Of a stretch of 64,000 nucleotides of DNA, positions 61,652-64,000 are shown piece after piece. The translations under genes were made by a program, and so were the position numbers. Numbering within the stretch: position 1 is the stretch's first letter; every line of letters begins with the position of its first letter. This DNA is from Lachnospiraceae bacterium (GTDB taxonomy: Bacteria > Bacillota > Clostridia > Lachnospirales > Lachnospiraceae), in the NCBI GenBank assembly GCA_015057085.1, contig SVFB01000027.1:1-64000 (forward strand). Direction: 5' to 3'. The notes beneath the pieces are model-generated. The model worked only from the letters and a program-made list of their open reading frames with translations. It had not been told where the DNA came from and made no database searches.

Positions 61652-62563
61652 ATGAAGGGGATTATTTTGGCAGGTGGAGCCGGAACAAGACTTTATCCAC
61701 TCACCTTAGTAACTTCGAAACAATTATTACCGGTGTATGATAAGCCGATGATTTATTATCCGCTTTCTACGCTGATGTTAGCTGGAATCCGAGAAATTAT
61801 GATTATCTCAACGCCGGAAGATACACCTCGTTTTAAGAATCTTTTGGGCGACGGAAAGCATTTTGGAATTGAACTTAGCTACGCTGTTCAGGAGTCTCCA
61901 GATGGATTAGCCCAAGCATTTATTATTGGAGAAGAATTTATTGGCGACGATGAGTGCGCCATGATTCTTGGCGATAATATTTTCTATGGCAGTGGATTCT
62001 CGAAGTATTTAAGAGACGCCGCAGAAAAAACAGAGAACGGATTCGCAACGGTATTTGGATACTATGTAGAGGATCCGGAGCGATTTGGAGTCGTAGAATT
62101 CGATGAGAATTTCAAAGCGCTCTCCATCGAAGAGAAGCCAAAGCAACCGAAAAGTAATTATGCAGTAACCGGATTATATTTCTATCCGAAGGGGGTTGCA
62201 AAGGCTGCAAAGAAGATTAAGCCTTCTGCTCGCGGAGAACTAGAGATTACATCCTTAAATGCGCGGTATCTGAAAAAGGATAAGCTGGATGTACAGATTC
62301 TAGGACGTGGTTTTGCATGGTTAGATACCGGCACGACCAATAGTTTGCTAGAAGCTGCTGAGTTTGTATATATGGTTGAAAAGCGTCAAGGAATTAAGAT
62401 TTCTGCACCGGAAGAGATTGCGTACAGATATGGTTGGATTAGTCTTGATGAATTACAAGCTGCAGCAAAACTATATGGTAAATCACCATATGGAAAATAT
62501 TTGAGAACTGTCGCAAAAGGTCGAGTAGTCAGTTCTGATTTTAAAGAGAGAGAGAAGAAGTAA
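61652..62563 (+). CDS. rmlA: Glucose-1-phosphate thymidylyltransferase
   Basis: [49 protein letters not shown]. Confidence 0.97.
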   Translation: MKGIILAGGAGTRLYPLTLVTSKQLLPVYDKPMIYYPLSTLMLAGIREIMIISTPEDTPRFKNLLGDGKHFGIELSYAVQESPDGLAQAFIIGEEFIGDDECAMILGDNIFYGSGFSKYLRDAAEKTENGFATVFGYYVEDPERFGVVEFDENFKALSIEEKPKQPKSNYAVTGLYFYPKGVAKAAKKIKPSARGELEITSLNARYLKKDKLDVQILGRGFAWLDTGTTNSLLEAAEFVYMVEKRQGIKISAPEEIAYRYGWISLDELQAAAKLYGKSPYGKYLRTVAKGRVVSSDFKEREKK

Positions 62564-62564
62564 T

Positions 62565-63602
62565 ATGACAATTATAGTAACCGGCGGTGCCGGTTTTATA
62601 GGTAGTAATTTTATTTTCCACATTATGGAAAAATATCCTGGTTATAGAATCGTATGTTTAGATTGCTTGACTTATGCAGGCAATCTTAGTACGTTAAAAA
62701 GTGTAATGGATAAACCCAATTTTCGATTTGTAAAGGAATCTATTGCAGATAGAGAAGCGGTTTATAAACTGTTCGAAGAAGAACATCCGGATGTGATCGT
62801 GAACTTCGCAGCAGAATCGCATGTAGATCGATCCATTGAAAACCCTGAAATCTTTTTACAAACAAATATTATCGGAACTTCTGTACTTATGGATGCATGT
62901 CGTAAATATGGCATCCAAAGATATCATCAGGTTTCTACAGACGAAGTATATGGCGATTTGCCTTTAGACCGTCCTGATCTTTTCTTTACAGAGGAAACAC
63001 CGATTCACACCTCAAGTCCGTACAGCTCCTCAAAAGCTAGTGCGGATTTGCTTGTGCTTGCATATCATAGAACCTATGGCTTGCCGGTTACCATTAGCAG
63101 GTGCTCAAATAACTACGGACCATATCATTTCCCGGAGAAATTAATTCCGTTAATGATTGCAAATGCATTAAACGATAAAGAACTTCCAGTATATGGAAAA
63201 GGAGAAAACGTTCGCGATTGGCTCTATGTAGAAGATCATTGCAAGGCAATCGATTTGATTATTCATAAGGGCAAAGTAGGGGAGGTTTATAATGTCGGTG
63301 GTCATAATGAAATGAAAAATATTGACATTGTAAAACTGATTTGCAAAGAACTTGGAAAGCCGGAGTCGTTAATTAAGTATGTGGCAGATCGAAAAGGACA
63401 TGATATGCGTTATGCAATTGACCCTACTAAGATTCATAATGAATTAGGTTGGTTACCGGAGACAAAGTTTGCCGATGGAATTAAGAAGACCATTCAGTGG
63501 TATTTAGATAATAAAGAATGGTGGGAAGAGATTATTTCCGGGGAGTACCAGAATTATTATATTAATATGTACGGAGATAGGGAAAAAAATGATTCTGTTT
63601 AA
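62565..63602 (+). CDS. rmlB: dTDP-glucose 4,6-dehydratase
   Basis: IIVTGGAGFIGSNFIFHIMEKYPGYRIVCLDCLTYAGN; VSTDEVYGDL; SPYSSSKASADLL. Confidence 0.97.
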   Translation: MTIIVTGGAGFIGSNFIFHIMEKYPGYRIVCLDCLTYAGNLSTLKSVMDKPNFRFVKESIADREAVYKLFEEEHPDVIVNFAAESHVDRSIENPEIFLQTNIIGTSVLMDACRKYGIQRYHQVSTDEVYGDLPLDRPDLFFTEETPIHTSSPYSSSKASADLLVLAYHRTYGLPVTISRCSNNYGPYHFPEKLIPLMIANALNDKELPVYGKGENVRDWLYVEDHCKAIDLIIHKGKVGEVYNVGGHNEMKNIDIVKLICKELGKPESLIKYVADRKGHDMRYAIDPTKIHNELGWLPETKFADGIKKTIQWYLDNKEWWEEIISGEYQNYYINMYGDREKNDSV

Positions 63603-63694
63603 TAGTCCAATCTGTACCTTTGTTTCAATCGGACACGTTAACTATTGAGGGATATCTGTTTAAAGAGAATGAACAAGAAGGAAAGAAGTTATAG

Positions 63695-64000
63695 ATGAAA
63701 TACTCAGTTGTTATTCCATGCTACAATTCAGCTTTATTTTTAAAAACAACAGTGGGAAAGATACAGCAAATTTTTAATCGAATGGATTATGAGATTATTT
63801 TGGTTAATGATAGTTCGCCAGATTCTACGATTGATATAATCACAGAATTGGTTAAGGACAATAAGAATATCATAGGTATAGATTTGGCGCATAATACGGG
63901 ACAGCATAATGCAACTATGGCAGGGTTTAATTATGTTTCGGGTGATTATGTGATTACATGCGCTGATGATGGGCAATCTCCTATGGAAATGTGGTTAGAA
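63695..64000 (+). CDS. Glycosyltransferase family 2, 3'-truncated by the window edge
   Basis: MKYSVVIPCYNSALFLKTTVGKIQQIF...ILVNDSSPDSTIDII...ADDGQSP; absent from the ORF track because it runs off the edge. Confidence 0.9.
   Translation, partial: MKYSVVIPCYNSALFLKTTVGKIQQIFNRMDYEIILVNDSSPDSTIDIITELVKDNKNIIGIDLAHNTGQHNATMAGFNYVSGDYVITCADDGQSPMEMWLE

Noticed and set aside
28200-64000. Search for transposases or integrases to explain cassette mobility
   Set aside because: No ORF resembles a transposase, integrase or recombinase, so mobility remains inference from composition only.

Overview
The window reads as a Clostridia/Lachnospiraceae-type chromosome, with almost everything on the + strand. 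I see no tRNA, rRNA, CRISPR array or transposase. Positions 1-28 kb are mostly housekeeping: surE, msrA, glpK, comFC, a TIGR03826-type flagellar protein, ispE, a GntR regulator, asnS, secDF, glyA, serS, a Wzx-like flippase, engB, a zinc ABC transporter, cdaA-cdaR and an HPr-family protein. This part also holds a SCIFF (six cysteines in forty-five) ranthipeptide locus. Its 47-aa precursor at 11965-12108 is missing from the supplied ORF track and sits just upstream of its radical SAM maturase. From about 28.2 kb to the window end there is a large cell-surface glycopolymer (capsule / teichoic-acid-like) locus. It contains two polyprenyl-phosphate sugar transferases, glycosyltransferases, a polymerase-like protein, a TagGH-like ABC exporter, two cytidylyltransferases, three LicD proteins, a CDP-glycerol glycerophosphotransferase-like protein, acyltransferases, two secreted beta-helix proteins, a polysaccharide pyruvyl transferase on the minus strand, a bile-salt-hydrolase-family protein and dTDP-sugar genes. 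The most interesting part is about 38.5-47.8 kb. There a LicD + class-II-aldolase-fold pair occurs twice, and both aldolase-fold proteins appear to have lost most or all metal-binding histidines. The two pairs flank a TagD-like cytidylyltransferase fused to a Gfo/Idh/MocA-like domain that lacks the usual GxGxxG and EKP motifs, plus an acetolactate-synthase-like TPP enzyme; an SDR follows. I propose this as a candidate undescribed pathway for a CDP-activated, LicD-transferred substituent. All family calls are by eye, with no database search.
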